NCBI RefSeq assembly: GCF_001858325.1
Contig: NZ_MBPP01000001.1
Location: 288,610-352,609 of the forward strand
Direction: 5' to 3'
Source of the DNA: Marinobacter sp. AC-23
GTDB lineage: Bacteria > Pseudomonadota > Gammaproteobacteria > Pseudomonadales > Oleiphilaceae
DNA length: 64,000 bases
Both the position numbers and the translations under genes were made by a program. This document shows positions 46,947 to 57,862 of the stretch, piece by piece. Each line of letters opens with the position of its first letter. The first letter of the stretch is position 1. The notes beneath the pieces were generated by a model, which saw only the letters and a list, made by a program, of their open reading frames with translations, made no database searches and was not told the DNA's origin.

Positions 46947-47219
46947 ATGGCGGTACAAGCAGTCTATTTTTCCGATAGGGACGGCCTGGATATGGCATTA
47001 AAAAACCCTGAGACCATGCTTTTCACATCAAAAGCAGATGCCGATGCCAGGGATAAAGTGCTGGAATTGGCGGAAGAAATTCAGGTTTACCTGGCTCGGA
47101 AAGTGGAAGGCCTAGGCGACGATATGGCAGAAAAGTGCGCCATGGCCATCGCCGAGGACAAAGACCTCTTCCAGAAGGCCCTGAAAAAGCCAGACCTTCT
47201 GAATGCTACTCAGGAATAA
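46947..47219 (+). CDS. yebG: DNA-damage-inducible protein YebG
   Basis: 90 residues. I choose ATG 46947, eight bases after GCGAGG; the earlier ATG 46941 is too close to it. It shows the YebG pattern: a MAVxxxYxxxRxG start (MAVQAVYFSDRDGLDMALKNPE), FTSKADADARDKVLELAEEIQVYL, and a short helical end (AIAEDKDLFQKAL). YebG is a small cytoplasmic SOS-regulated protein of poorly known function. The perfect LexA box upstream confirms the assignment. Confidence 0.9.
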   Translation: MAVQAVYFSDRDGLDMALKNPETMLFTSKADADARDKVLELAEEIQVYLARKVEGLGDDMAEKCAMAIAEDKDLFQKALKKPDLLNATQE

Positions 47220-47230
47220 CCTGAGTAGCA
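47206..47230 (+). terminator. Hairpin overlapping the yebG stop codon
   Basis: A perfect 10-bp stem GCTACTCAGG (47206-47215) / CCTGAGTAGC (47221-47230) has an AATAA loop containing the yebG stop. No T-run follows. Confidence 0.55.
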
Positions 47231-47396
47231 GCCCCCCATATCAAACCGCTTCTGCTCACCCCCTGGGCAGAATTCTGTGCATCCCTGAATTGATGGTTTT
47301 ATGAGGCGTTCTGGCGCAAATAGACATGACTCAGCGGGCGACAGAAACGTATAGTGAACAAGGCGTCATTATTTTAACAAAGTCGGACCCCTTCGT

Positions 47397-48878
47397 ATGA
47401 CTCAAATAAAAAGCAGCACGCAGCCCTCGGTCATCATTATAGGGACAGGATTTGGCGGCATCGGCATGGCAATCCAGCTAAAAAATGCCGGTTTCGTAAA
47501 CGTCATTTTATTGGAAAAGGCCGCGCGTGTCGGTGGCACCTGGCGAGACAACACCTACCCCGGTGCCGCCTGTGACGTGCAGTCGCACTTCTATTCTTAC
47601 TCATTCGAGCCAAAACACGACTGGTCGCGCAAATTTGGGCTGCAACATGAACTCCTCGGCTATATGGAGCATTGCGTTGAAAAATATGGACTGGGAAACC
47701 AGATTCGTTTCAACTGCGAAGTGGCTGAAGCTGTGTTTGACGATGCTGGAAACCACTGGACGCTTAGGTTAACAAATGGCGAAACGCTTGCCGCACAGAT
47801 AGTCATCACGGCTACCGGCCAGCTCAACCAACCTGCCTGGCCCAATATCGAGGGCATGAATGATTTCGAAGGTGCTTTCTTTCATTCTGCACGCTGGGAT
47901 CATGATTACGATCTGAAGAACAAGCGGGTTGCGGTTATCGGCACTGGCGCCAGCGCCATTCAGTTTGTACCAAAAATTGTAGACAAAGTGGATTCTCTCG
48001 CGCTGTTCCAACGCTCAGCGGCATGGGTTGTGCCGAAGCCAGACCGGCCCTTCAAACGCTGGGAACAAAGCCTGTTTAAGGCCATTCCGGCTTGGGACAG
48101 ACTGTACCGCTACCTGATCTACTGGAAGAACGAAAGCCGGGGCCTGGCCTTCACGGGGTTCAGTAGCCTATTGAAGGTTTTGTCCCTGCAGGCTAAAAAT
48201 GAAGCCCGCAAACACGTTACCGATCCGGAAAAACTGACACACATTATTCCGGACTACCAGATTGGCTGTAAGCGGATTCTGATCTCCAACGACTGGTATC
48301 CGGCCATCAATCGGCCCAACCTGGATCTCATTACAGACCCCATCACGAAAATAGATACCACCGGTGTGCAAACACAATCAGGCAAACACTACCCCGTTGA
48401 CGCCATCGTTTTTGGTACCGGCTTCCGTGCCTCAGAGTTTCTATCTCCAATTCGGGTTACCGGGTGCGGCGGCATAACACTTAACCAAGCCTGGCAAGAT
48501 GGCGCTACAGCTTTCAAGGGCATAACTGTCTCCAACTTTCCGAACCTGTTTATGCTGTATGGGCCAAACACCAACCTGGCACATAATTCAATTCTCTACA
48601 TGCTCGAGTCGCAATTCCAGTATGTTCTCGGTTGCCTTAGAGTCCTGCAAAAGCACCCGGGCGCGGCCATGGATGTTCGCAAAGACAGTTTAGAGAGATA
48701 CTCCAGTGTCATTCAGGAAGAGCTTGAAGGCAGTGTGTGGAGCTCTGGATGTTCATCCTGGTATCTTGACGCCAACGGGAAAAACACTCTGAACTGGCCG
48801 GGTTTTACATTCTCCTACCGCCGTGCCACGCGCCATGTGGACACAGCGGATTATCAGTTCCTCTACCCGGCCGGGTAG
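47397..48878 (+). CDS. Flavin-containing (Baeyer-Villiger type) monooxygenase
   Basis: A 493-residue FAD/NADPH monooxygenase that inserts oxygen next to a ketone. Two Rossmann motifs: GTGFGGIGMAIQL near residue 17 (FAD) and GTGASAIQFVPKI near residue 182 (NADPH). Between them is the BVMO fingerprint FEGAFFHSARWDHD (FxGxxxHxxxW with trailing D). The early FxxPxxxWxxN-like region GGTWRDNTYPGAACDVQSHFYSYSFEP is also typical. Marine hydrocarbon degraders often carry these for alkane or ketone use; substrate unknown. No operon partners. Confidence 0.92.
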   Translation: MTQIKSSTQPSVIIIGTGFGGIGMAIQLKNAGFVNVILLEKAARVGGTWRDNTYPGAACDVQSHFYSYSFEPKHDWSRKFGLQHELLGYMEHCVEKYGLGNQIRFNCEVAEAVFDDAGNHWTLRLTNGETLAAQIVITATGQLNQPAWPNIEGMNDFEGAFFHSARWDHDYDLKNKRVAVIGTGASAIQFVPKIVDKVDSLALFQRSAAWVVPKPDRPFKRWEQSLFKAIPAWDRLYRYLIYWKNESRGLAFTGFSSLLKVLSLQAKNEARKHVTDPEKLTHIIPDYQIGCKRILISNDWYPAINRPNLDLITDPITKIDTTGVQTQSGKHYPVDAIVFGTGFRASEFLSPIRVTGCGGITLNQAWQDGATAFKGITVSNFPNLFMLYGPNTNLAHNSILYMLESQFQYVLGCLRVLQKHPGAAMDVRKDSLERYSSVIQEELEGSVWSSGCSSWYLDANGKNTLNWPGFTFSYRRATRHVDTADYQFLYPAG

Positions 48879-49014
48879 GTTCCGGCACCGGGCTTACCTA
48901 GAAGTGCTCGTCCCGCATTCCTGTTTCCAGGATTCCGTTTTTTTGATCCAAGCATTTGCGCTTATCTTAAATTCATAGGATGATTGGTTGATCGGCTAAG
49001 CGGATGATAAACAT

Positions 49015-49692
49015 ATGTTGAAAAAGATCCAGAAAGGCTCACTGGTGGAAACTGCCATAGAAAGCCTGAGACACGCCATAGAAACAGAGCAATGGGCTGT
49101 GGGTGACAAACTACCCGTGGAATCTGAACTCTCTGACGCTCTGGGCGTTAGTCGTAACACCGTGCGCGAGGCTGTGCGCGTTTTGGCCCACGTAGGTATG
49201 CTGGAAACCCGGCAGGGAGACGGCACTTACGTAAGAGCAACACGGGATGCGGGAGAAACCCTTAAGCGCATCGCCCGCACCCAACTCACAGATCAGCTGG
49301 AAGTGCGCATTATGTTGGAAACTGAAGCGGCTAAACTGGCAGCGCAACGGCGTACCGATCAAGACCTTCGCGCTATGACCACAGCTCTGGATGCAAGGGG
49401 TAAGGCCGACTCAGACCTCGCGGCGCGTATCCGCCACGACGAATCCTTTCACCATGCACTGGTGGCCGCATCCCATAACTCAGCACTGGCAGAATTGTAC
49501 GATTACTTTTCCCACGCCATCACTCAGACCATTGAGCGCACCGAAAGCGATGCAGACCTGCCCGAGCCTTCACAGGAAGATCACGAACTCCTTCTGGCTG
49601 CTGTTCGCCGTCAAGATTCAGTAAAAGCAGAAAAGCTTGCTCAGGATCTTCTTGCTCCCAGCCTTAACGCCCTTCAAAAAAGAGGCTCCTGA
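49015..49692 (+). CDS. FadR/GntR-family transcriptional regulator
   Basis: 225 residues: N-terminal winged helix-turn-helix (AIESLRHAIETEQWAVGDKLPVESELSDALGVSRNTVREAVRVLAHVGMLETRQGDGTYV), the GntR signature, then the all-helical FCD ligand domain (VRIMLETEAAKLAAQRRTDQDL, FHHALVAASHNSALAELYDYF, EDHELLLAAVRRQD) with conserved Asp/His metal positions. It lies two bases upstream of the transporter gene and presumably controls it. Confidence 0.92.
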   Translation: MLKKIQKGSLVETAIESLRHAIETEQWAVGDKLPVESELSDALGVSRNTVREAVRVLAHVGMLETRQGDGTYVRATRDAGETLKRIARTQLTDQLEVRIMLETEAAKLAAQRRTDQDLRAMTTALDARGKADSDLAARIRHDESFHHALVAASHNSALAELYDYFSHAITQTIERTESDADLPEPSQEDHELLLAAVRRQDSVKAEKLAQDLLAPSLNALQKRGS

Positions 49693-49694
49693 CC

Positions 49695-50696
49695 ATGAAG
49701 TTCAGGCCAGACACTTTTACCATCATGTTGCTCGGCGCTATTGTGCTGGCTTCGTTTTTGCCAGCCACAGGCACTGCCGGAGATTTATTGGCGACAGCTG
49801 GAACGGTTGCCGTTGCCCTGCTCTTCTTCTTTCACGGCGCAGCACTATCCCGGGAGCAAATTGTTGCAGGGGCATCCCACTGGCGATTGCACATACTTAT
49901 CACTGCGCTTACGTTCGGGTTCTTTCCTCTTGCAGTGCTGCCCATTAATGGCATGAGCAATTTTGCACCTACCTGGATGCCGGCGGATCTGGGGCTTGGT
50001 TTTTTGTATCTGGGGGTATTGCCGTCTGCTGTGTCCTCATCCATTGCCTATACCGCCATGGCCCGAGGTAACGTACCTGCCGCTATCTGCAGCGCTGCCG
50101 CATCCAACGTGTTTGGGATGATGCTGACACCCTTCCTGCTATTACTTCTGGTGAGTTCTGCGGGCAGCGGAGACTTTGCGGTGGGCGAAGCGCTTAAGGA
50201 TATTATTGTGCAGTTGCTGCTGCCTTTCGCGGTCGGCCACGCAATGCGGCCTATTTTAGGAAGCTTCCTGGCCCGCAATGAAGGCCTTATGGCGCGCTAC
50301 GATAAGTGCGTGATCTGGCTGATCGTGTATTCCGCCTTTTCACATTCGGTGGAAAGCGGCTTGTGGCAAAACCTCCCAGTAAAAGCCGTGGTTCTCACCG
50401 TTTTTCTGTGCATCGGGCTGCTGGCGCTGTTTATGTTCTTTGCAAGGTTTTTGGTGCGGCGGTTCGGGTTCAGCTTGGAAGATGAAGCTGCGGTGGTCTT
50501 CTGCGGTTCAAAAAAGAGTCTGGCCTCTGGGCTGCCCATGGCAAAAGTGCTGTTTTCCGGGCACCCAGGGTTCGGCATGATCGTTCTGCCAATTATGTGC
50601 TACAACCAGGTTCAGGTAATTCTCGGTGCTATTCTGGCTCAGAAATATCGGGAGAAAATCGCCGAATCCAAAGCAGCCGAAACGGAAACACAGTAG
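49695..50696 (+). CDS. Bile acid:sodium symporter-family transporter (YfeH-like)
   Basis: A 333-residue membrane protein of ten hydrophobic segments. The SBF-like/PF13593 (BASS) pattern is clear: TFTIMLLGAIVLASFLPATG, LFFFHGAALSREQI, GFFPLAVLPINGMSNFAP, and SSSIAYTAMARGNVPAAICSAAASNVFGMMLTPFLL, the sodium-site crossover. A late GSKKSLASGLPMAKVLF segment is typical. Members transport organic acids; specificity unknown. Cotranscribed with the FadR-type regulator (stop 49692, start 49695). Confidence 0.9.
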   Translation: MKFRPDTFTIMLLGAIVLASFLPATGTAGDLLATAGTVAVALLFFFHGAALSREQIVAGASHWRLHILITALTFGFFPLAVLPINGMSNFAPTWMPADLGLGFLYLGVLPSAVSSSIAYTAMARGNVPAAICSAAASNVFGMMLTPFLLLLLVSSAGSGDFAVGEALKDIIVQLLLPFAVGHAMRPILGSFLARNEGLMARYDKCVIWLIVYSAFSHSVESGLWQNLPVKAVVLTVFLCIGLLALFMFFARFLVRRFGFSLEDEAAVVFCGSKKSLASGLPMAKVLFSGHPGFGMIVLPIMCYNQVQVILGAILAQKYREKIAESKAAETETQ

Positions 50697-50707
50697 AAAA
50701 GGGGTGA

Positions 50708-51160
50708 CTATGAGCCGCCCCCCATACCCCCGAACAGAGTGGCGAGTATAACCAAACCGGCAATCCAACCTATCACTGCCGGCCAAAAATTGACCATTTG
50801 CGGGGGTTCATCATCCTGTGGCTCTCGCCCCGGATCTGGCACTGGGTCTTCGCGCTCCTCTTCCTGAGCTACGGCATCTTGGAGGCTGTGCCAGTCAAAC
50901 CATTGAGCAAGAAAGCCAACAACGGGCACTGGAAAACTGCCGTTTTCGGCCATGGGCCGAAGTTGTGGCTCCAGTTGTCGACCAATTTCCCGGCGTAAAG
51001 GCATCTGATCAGCCGGCGGTTCACAGAGTATGGCCTTCCAGATACCCACGTCTCGGCTTCTGCCGGAATCGTTCAGCAGTGCCTTGATCTGAATCATCAC
51101 CTCACGGACTACCTGTCCTTCTGAGGCGTCCAGCTCGCGATCAACTCCACTCAAATTCAT
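50708..51160 (-). CDS. Tail-anchored hypothetical protein
   Basis: 150 residues, no recognised family. N-terminal part is soluble and helical (VVREVMIQIKALLNDSGRSRDVGIWKAILCEP), a central Asp/Glu/Pro-rich low-complexity linker (QEEEREDPVPDPGREPQDDEPP) follows, and the C-terminal end is one hydrophobic segment (FWPAVIGWIAGLVILATLFGGMGGG). It thus looks like a C-terminally anchored membrane protein. Convergent with the transporter, divergent from the TonB receptor. Confidence 0.6.
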   Translation of the reverse strand: MNLSGVDRELDASEGQVVREVMIQIKALLNDSGRSRDVGIWKAILCEPPADQMPLRREIGRQLEPQLRPMAENGSFPVPVVGFLAQWFDWHSLQDAVAQEEEREDPVPDPGREPQDDEPPQMVNFWPAVIGWIAGLVILATLFGGMGGGS

Positions 51161-51282
51161 ACTCCCACCCTATCGATTCATTACGTTTTTGAGAGACAAA
51201 TGGCGTGTAGTCAAATACGATAGTGAAAACATAAGAAACTACTGCTCTACCTTCCAACTCGGCCGATTATAGAACGACAACC

Positions 51283-53487
51283 ATGCCCGTTACGAATTTC
51301 AGTGCTTACCTATTATGGCCGCCGGCGCGCTGCTTAAGCCGTTCTGTACCGACAGCGCTCGTTATGTCCGTATTGTTCAGCTCAGTGATAGCTGAAGTTG
51401 CAGCTCAACCTCTATCGGACGAACCCGAACAGATCGGCTTCTATGGGTTTAACGATGAGATACCAGAGGTGCTCACAACCACCAGGCTACGGCAGCCTAA
51501 AACACGAGTGCCTGGAAGCACCACGGTGATTGCTGGTGAGATGATCAGGGATCTCGGCATCATGAGCCTGGTTGAGGTATTCCGCCTTGTTCCCGGCATG
51601 GTTGTGGCAGAGGTTGGCAGCAGTACCCCCGTCACGACCTATCACGGCACTGTGCATTATGAACAGCGACGCATGCAAGTTCTGGTTGACGGCCGTACTG
51701 CGCACCGGGCCACTCTATCTGATATGGACTGGCAAACCATGCCGGTTCCCATGGAGCTCATTGAGCGAATCGAAGTAAGCCGCGGGCCGAATTCAGCCGC
51801 CTATGGCATCAATGCGTTTCTGGGTACCATCAACATTATTACTCGCAATCCAGCAGACACCTCCGGTGCAGAGATTCGGGTCATTCGAGGCAGCAGAAAC
51901 TACACCCGCACGTTTGCTTCGGTTGGCGATACCGATGAAAGTTACGACTGGCGACTGGCTTATGAGAAACGTAAGTTTGGCGGGTTTGACTACCAGATTG
52001 AGGATGATGAACGGACCCCTTTCAACGATGGTCACGACATCAACACGTTCAATTATGACTCCCGCTTAAAGATAAATTCCGGGTTCAGCGCAGATATCCG
52101 TGTGGGTGTCGTCGATGGGGTTAATGAAGAAGACGTATATAAAAACGGCGAGCTTGGAGCGACGGGCGACCCTGACATTGATGTTCGGGATTATTACCTT
52201 CAGACACAGCTCAATTTCACCCCCTCGCAGAGCCACTTTTTTCACTTCCAGGTGAGCTTCGAGAACTACAACCGCAGGCAACGCTGGCCAATCGCGATCC
52301 CTGAGTCTGCCGTAGATTGTCTTGCTAACGACGTGCTGGTATTTTACAGACAGAATCGACCTCTTTGTTTCCAGCCGGGCGGAACCCCGCTGATCGCTGA
52401 GATAAACGCAGATTCCGAAGACTCCAGGCTGGAATTCGAACTTCAGGACACACTGTTATTCAGTGATGATCTGAAATTGGTTACAGGCTTAGGTTTCCGC
52501 AAAGACACGTATCGTTCTGAAACGTTTTTCAACGGGCGCGGCAATAACTATCAATCCAGAGTTTTTGGCAATCTGGAATACACGCCCATCACTTGGCTCA
52601 CGCTGAACGGAGGCGGAAACTGGGAACGGACGACAACCACCGATCGGGGCTATTTCTCTCCACGTGTTGCTGCAAACTTCATCCTCGGAAATAACCACGC
52701 ACTCAGATTCGTGTACTCCAAAGCTGTCCGCACACCAGATGGTTTCGAGCAAAACCCCGATTACGGATATACACTAAGGAACGTCAGGCCAGCAAAGTAT
52801 GCTGCTTACGAAGGCTACCGGGTCAACAGCACTGCTGTTTGGGAGCATGAATCCTACGTCACCTTGGGCAAGAAACTCGAAGAAGAAACCATCGTTTCCA
52901 GGGAAATCAGTTATTTCGGACAATTTCCTATGAAGCGGGGACAGTTTTCGTTGGAAGTACGTGTATTCAAAGACGAACTTCGAGATATGATCAGTGGCCT
53001 CATCCAGTTTGATGACTGGTCCATTGATAACAATGTAGATATCGACCAAAAAGGCGTAGAGGTCGAAGCGGCCCTTGAGTATCCCGGAACCACCTTTAGA
53101 GTCAGCTATGGCTACCTTGATCAAGATGATTGGTACAAAGGTTCAGGCATTCTTGATGGGAACGGCGATATAGACAGCGGCGAACAAGAGTACAACGTCG
53201 ATCTACTTGGCCGCCTCTCAGTAAAGCACTCAGGCAGTCTGGCGCTCATTCAGAACCTGCCATTTGGCTTGAAGGGCTCCACAGCCTATTACTGGGCAAA
53301 TAAATTCAAAGATACACGATTTGAGCGCATCGATTTTCGCCTCGCAAAACGGTTCTTCCAGCCGCGATATTCGGCAGAAGTGGCTCTAACCGTGCAACAC
53401 TATATAAACGATGAGCCAATCATGAGCACTGACAATAATATAGAAGATCAGAACCAGCTCTTCCTGGAAGCAGGCATCCGCTTCTGA
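51283..53487 (+). CDS. TonB-dependent outer-membrane receptor of a receptor/binding protein/kinase cluster
   Basis: A 734-residue receptor. A signal peptide ends VAAQ (about residue 43). The plug has VLTTTRLRQPKTRVPGSTTVIAGEMIRDLGIMSLVEVFRLVPGMVV, then QVLVDGRTAHRAT and ELIERIEVSRGPNSAAYGINAFLGTINIITR, all standard. The barrel ends in Phe (FLEAGIRF). Ligand unknown; not linked to a Fur box that I can see. The next two genes encode a periplasmic binding protein and a hybrid sensor kinase on the same strand, so I read it as an uptake or sensing module. Confidence 0.9.
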   Translation: MPVTNFSAYLLWPPARCLSRSVPTALVMSVLFSSVIAEVAAQPLSDEPEQIGFYGFNDEIPEVLTTTRLRQPKTRVPGSTTVIAGEMIRDLGIMSLVEVFRLVPGMVVAEVGSSTPVTTYHGTVHYEQRRMQVLVDGRTAHRATLSDMDWQTMPVPMELIERIEVSRGPNSAAYGINAFLGTINIITRNPADTSGAEIRVIRGSRNYTRTFASVGDTDESYDWRLAYEKRKFGGFDYQIEDDERTPFNDGHDINTFNYDSRLKINSGFSADIRVGVVDGVNEEDVYKNGELGATGDPDIDVRDYYLQTQLNFTPSQSHFFHFQVSFENYNRRQRWPIAIPESAVDCLANDVLVFYRQNRPLCFQPGGTPLIAEINADSEDSRLEFELQDTLLFSDDLKLVTGLGFRKDTYRSETFFNGRGNNYQSRVFGNLEYTPITWLTLNGGGNWERTTTTDRGYFSPRVAANFILGNNHALRFVYSKAVRTPDGFEQNPDYGYTLRNVRPAKYAAYEGYRVNSTAVWEHESYVTLGKKLEEETIVSREISYFGQFPMKRGQFSLEVRVFKDELRDMISGLIQFDDWSIDNNVDIDQKGVEVEAALEYPGTTFRVSYGYLDQDDWYKGSGILDGNGDIDSGEQEYNVDLLGRLSVKHSGSLALIQNLPFGLKGSTAYYWANKFKDTRFERIDFRLAKRFFQPRYSAEVALTVQHYINDEPIMSTDNNIEDQNQLFLEAGIRF

Positions 53488-53522
53488 TCGGTAATCAGGG
53501 AACGTTTCTGGCCTGGGATGGT

Positions 53523-54509
53523 ATGAAAGAAAACGTGTATTTTTTAAAGGGCCAGGCCGCAATTACGGTAAAATCGCTGATCTGTGAAGCGCATCTTCTC
53601 GTTTTTTTGGCACTGATCACGCTGACGGGGACAACCTTTGCCCAAGCCCAGAGTAACGATCGCTCAACCGTCTATTTAGCAGTCTCCGGCAATACCGCCC
53701 TAGACCGGCACATTCAGACCCTGCTTGAGAAATCACTGGGCAGCGAGAGAGATCTGATTGTCATTTCGGATGCACAGGCAGCCCTCACCAAGATAGATCC
53801 CATAGTCACCATCGGGCCAGGTGCATTTTCCCGTGTGCGCCAGGCTAACCGCAATGCGCCCATACTTGCCCTGATGGTGGAAAAAGATTTTCTGGAAGGT
53901 TTCGCTCGCCGCTCGCAGGGGATGATCTCAGGTATCTATCACGGGGTTCCACTTATACGCCAAGCCCTGATCGGAAAAGCCATTCTGCCTCAGGCTACCC
54001 GAATTGCACTGATTGCCACTACCAGTACTGCAGAACTTTACGACACGCTCATTGGCCAGCTTCCTGAATATAATCTGGAGGCGCGCCTATTTGTGGTTAA
54101 CGATGACAAACAACTCATCCCCACGCTCATCAGAGCACTAAGCTACGGCGATTTTCTGCTAGCCGCTCCAGACAACGCCATATACAACCCCCGAACCATC
54201 AAACACATCCTTCTGACGGCCTATCGCAGAAACAGAATTGTTATTGGTCCAAGCCAAACTTATGTAAAAGCCGGCTCTATAGCCTCGGGTTATGCCCCCT
54301 TCCCTGCTATGGCAGAGATAGCCGCCAATTATTTGCAGGTGTTTTTTGAAACCGGCCACTTTCCAGAAGCGGATTACACGAGCGTTTTTCGCGTGGAGAT
54401 CAACCAACAGGTAGCCCGGTCACTCAATATTCCTCTGGCACCTCCTGAGAAAATCATTCAGACCGTCGTGCAGCGGTTAAAGAACCGGGGAGGACAAGCT
54501 GATGAGTAA
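53523..54509 (+). CDS. Periplasmic substrate-binding protein (PF04392-like)
   Basis: 328 residues with a signal-type hydrophobic stretch around residues 25-42 (LLVFLALITLTGTTFAQAQ) and a binding-protein fold: TVYLAVSGNTALDRHIQTLLEKS, GPGAFSRVRQANRNAPILALMVEKDFLE, ILPQATRIALIATTSTAELYDTLIGQL, ALSYGDFLLAAPDNAIYNPRTIKHILLTAYRRNRIVIGPSQTYVKAGS. No transporter components are adjacent. The start of the sensor kinase overlaps its stop by eight bases. It may deliver the ligand signal to the kinase. Confidence 0.8.
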   Translation: MKENVYFLKGQAAITVKSLICEAHLLVFLALITLTGTTFAQAQSNDRSTVYLAVSGNTALDRHIQTLLEKSLGSERDLIVISDAQAALTKIDPIVTIGPGAFSRVRQANRNAPILALMVEKDFLEGFARRSQGMISGIYHGVPLIRQALIGKAILPQATRIALIATTSTAELYDTLIGQLPEYNLEARLFVVNDDKQLIPTLIRALSYGDFLLAAPDNAIYNPRTIKHILLTAYRRNRIVIGPSQTYVKAGSIASGYAPFPAMAEIAANYLQVFFETGHFPEADYTSVFRVEINQQVARSLNIPLAPPEKIIQTVVQRLKNRGGQADE

Positions 54510-56450
54510 GCACTCCATCGGAACGCTACTATCACGGAAGCTTTTACTACTGGGCGCATTACCCGCCATTGTGATGTTTATTACGCTGATAGGTTTTTTT
54601 ACCTCGGCACGGCTTGACGATGCACGGCGAGACCTTTCTGAGAGCAGCCAGCTGTTGGCCGACAGCTTGGCACCTTCTTTGGAGTATTCGGTTGTAGCTG
54701 GTAACACTCTGGCCCTTCAGGAAATGCTGTCTCAATCTATTCAGTACAGCAAAGCGGACTGGGTTCGTGTAACCGATGTTATGGGTGATCCGATTGGTTT
54801 CGCAGCCAGGGACGACACCCCCGCAACGGAGCCAACAGCTGGAGTTACAATCTACGCGGCAGAGATTCTACAGAAGCCCCTGGAGTTTGAAACGAATCGG
54901 CAGGCCTCTTGGTTCGCGCCGGAATACGGCTATGCACCGGGAGCACTGCGAGTAGGTACCGTTGAGGTGGGTGTTAGTGACAGGGTTCTGCAAGCGCGAC
55001 GGAACGACATACTCTGGTCGTCCGTTACGGTTGGGTTGTTATTATTGCTATTTACCATTTTGGTGGTTCGGCATTTCCTGAACACAATTCTCTCCCCCAT
55101 TTACCAGGTATCTGGCGCATCAGTCGCCTTATTGAAAGGGATTATCGGATTAATGAAGTGAACAGGCGAGGCAACTCTCGTGAGCTTATTGCCATTGAAC
55201 AACAACTCAATGAACTGGCCGAGCACCTTGGCACACTGAAATCTTCACGGGATCAAACATTGGCTGTTTCGGAGCATGCTCGTGATAAAGCGGAAACCGC
55301 AAGCAACGCCAAATCCGAGTTTCTGGCGACTATGAGCCACGAACTACGTACACCACTAAACGGTGTACTAGGTATGATCGACCTGGTTCAGGAAGAAGCA
55401 CTGAGCTTAAGGCAAAAGGACTACTTGCAAACAGCTCGGCAGTCTACGGACGATCTTCTGACCGTTATCAACGATATTCTTGATTATTCTCGCATAGATA
55501 GCGGCGCATTCAATTTGGAGCAACAAGTATTCAATTTGCGCACCCTGATCGGGAATTGCGTTGCGTCGTATCGACATATTTCGGAAGAACACGGGCTAGC
55601 ACTAACGTTGAACTTCTACGGCGACTGGCCCGAAAAACATCTTGTTCTAGGCGATGCCCCACGGCTTCGCCAGATCCTTGCGTGCTTGCTTGATAACGCA
55701 ATCAAGTTCACTAACGAGGGTTTTGTAAACGTGCAGGCGGGCTGCTGTGGTGTTGAAGATGGTTGCATCATTCTCACCTGCTCGGTAAGCGACTCAGGTA
55801 GCGGTATCCCCCAGGAGCGAGTCTCAGATATGTTCGGCTCATTTGAACAGCTTGATGCCGGTGATAACCGAAGTTTTGGTGGTGCTGGTATGGGGCTATC
55901 TCTGGTGCAACGGTTGGTTGAACTTTTGGGGGGGCATGTTCAGGTGGAAACAAGCCTCGGGCAAGGTTCGTCGTTCCGCTTTGAGCTACCTCTCGAACTG
56001 GCATCTCCAACAGAAACACCCAGGCCATCTGAACCTGCTATACCAGCAAGTCGATCGCCCTCGATGCAAGCCCTGGTTGTTGAGGACAACCCGGTAAATC
56101 AGCGTGTTGCGGTTGCTCTGCTTACACACCTTGGCTTTCATACCGACATGGTTACCAATGGCAAAGAAGCGCTGAATAACGTCCGTACCAGCCACCAGGG
56201 TTATGACGTCATTCTTATGGATTGCCAGATGCCAGTAATGGATGGCTATGAAACAACACGCTATATCCGTGAATGGGAATCCGGCAACGATGTGGGCAGA
56301 ACGCCAGTGATCGCACTAACAGCAGATGTATTACCCGGCACGGAGCTTAACTGTCGTGAAAGCGGTATGGATGATTACCTATCCAAACCGGTGCGAAAGG
56401 AACACTTACGAGAAGTTGTGGCGCGCTGGGTGAAGTTACCAGAAAACTAA
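54502..56450 (+). CDS. Hybrid sensor histidine kinase with receiver domain (BarA/GacS-like), frameshifted
   Basis: About 649 residues. Two membrane helices ([21 protein letters not shown] and [20 protein letters not shown]) bracket a periplasmic domain of about 135 residues. The frame then breaks near 55105: one added base in TCTGGCGCATCAG gives [19 protein letters not shown], joining a HAMP-like linker to a coiled coil, the H-box [20 protein letters not shown], the N-box [16 protein letters not shown] and [17 protein letters not shown]-terminal receiver has [11 protein letters not shown], phospho-acceptor [14 protein letters not shown] and YLSKPV. No Hpt domain follows. It is coupled to the binding-protein gene. 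Confidence 0.85.
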
Positions 56451-56475
56451 GCCCCTCCCTGGGCTCCCGTTCTGA

Positions 56476-57854
<1,379 letters not shown>

Positions 57855-57862
57855 TTACAACG

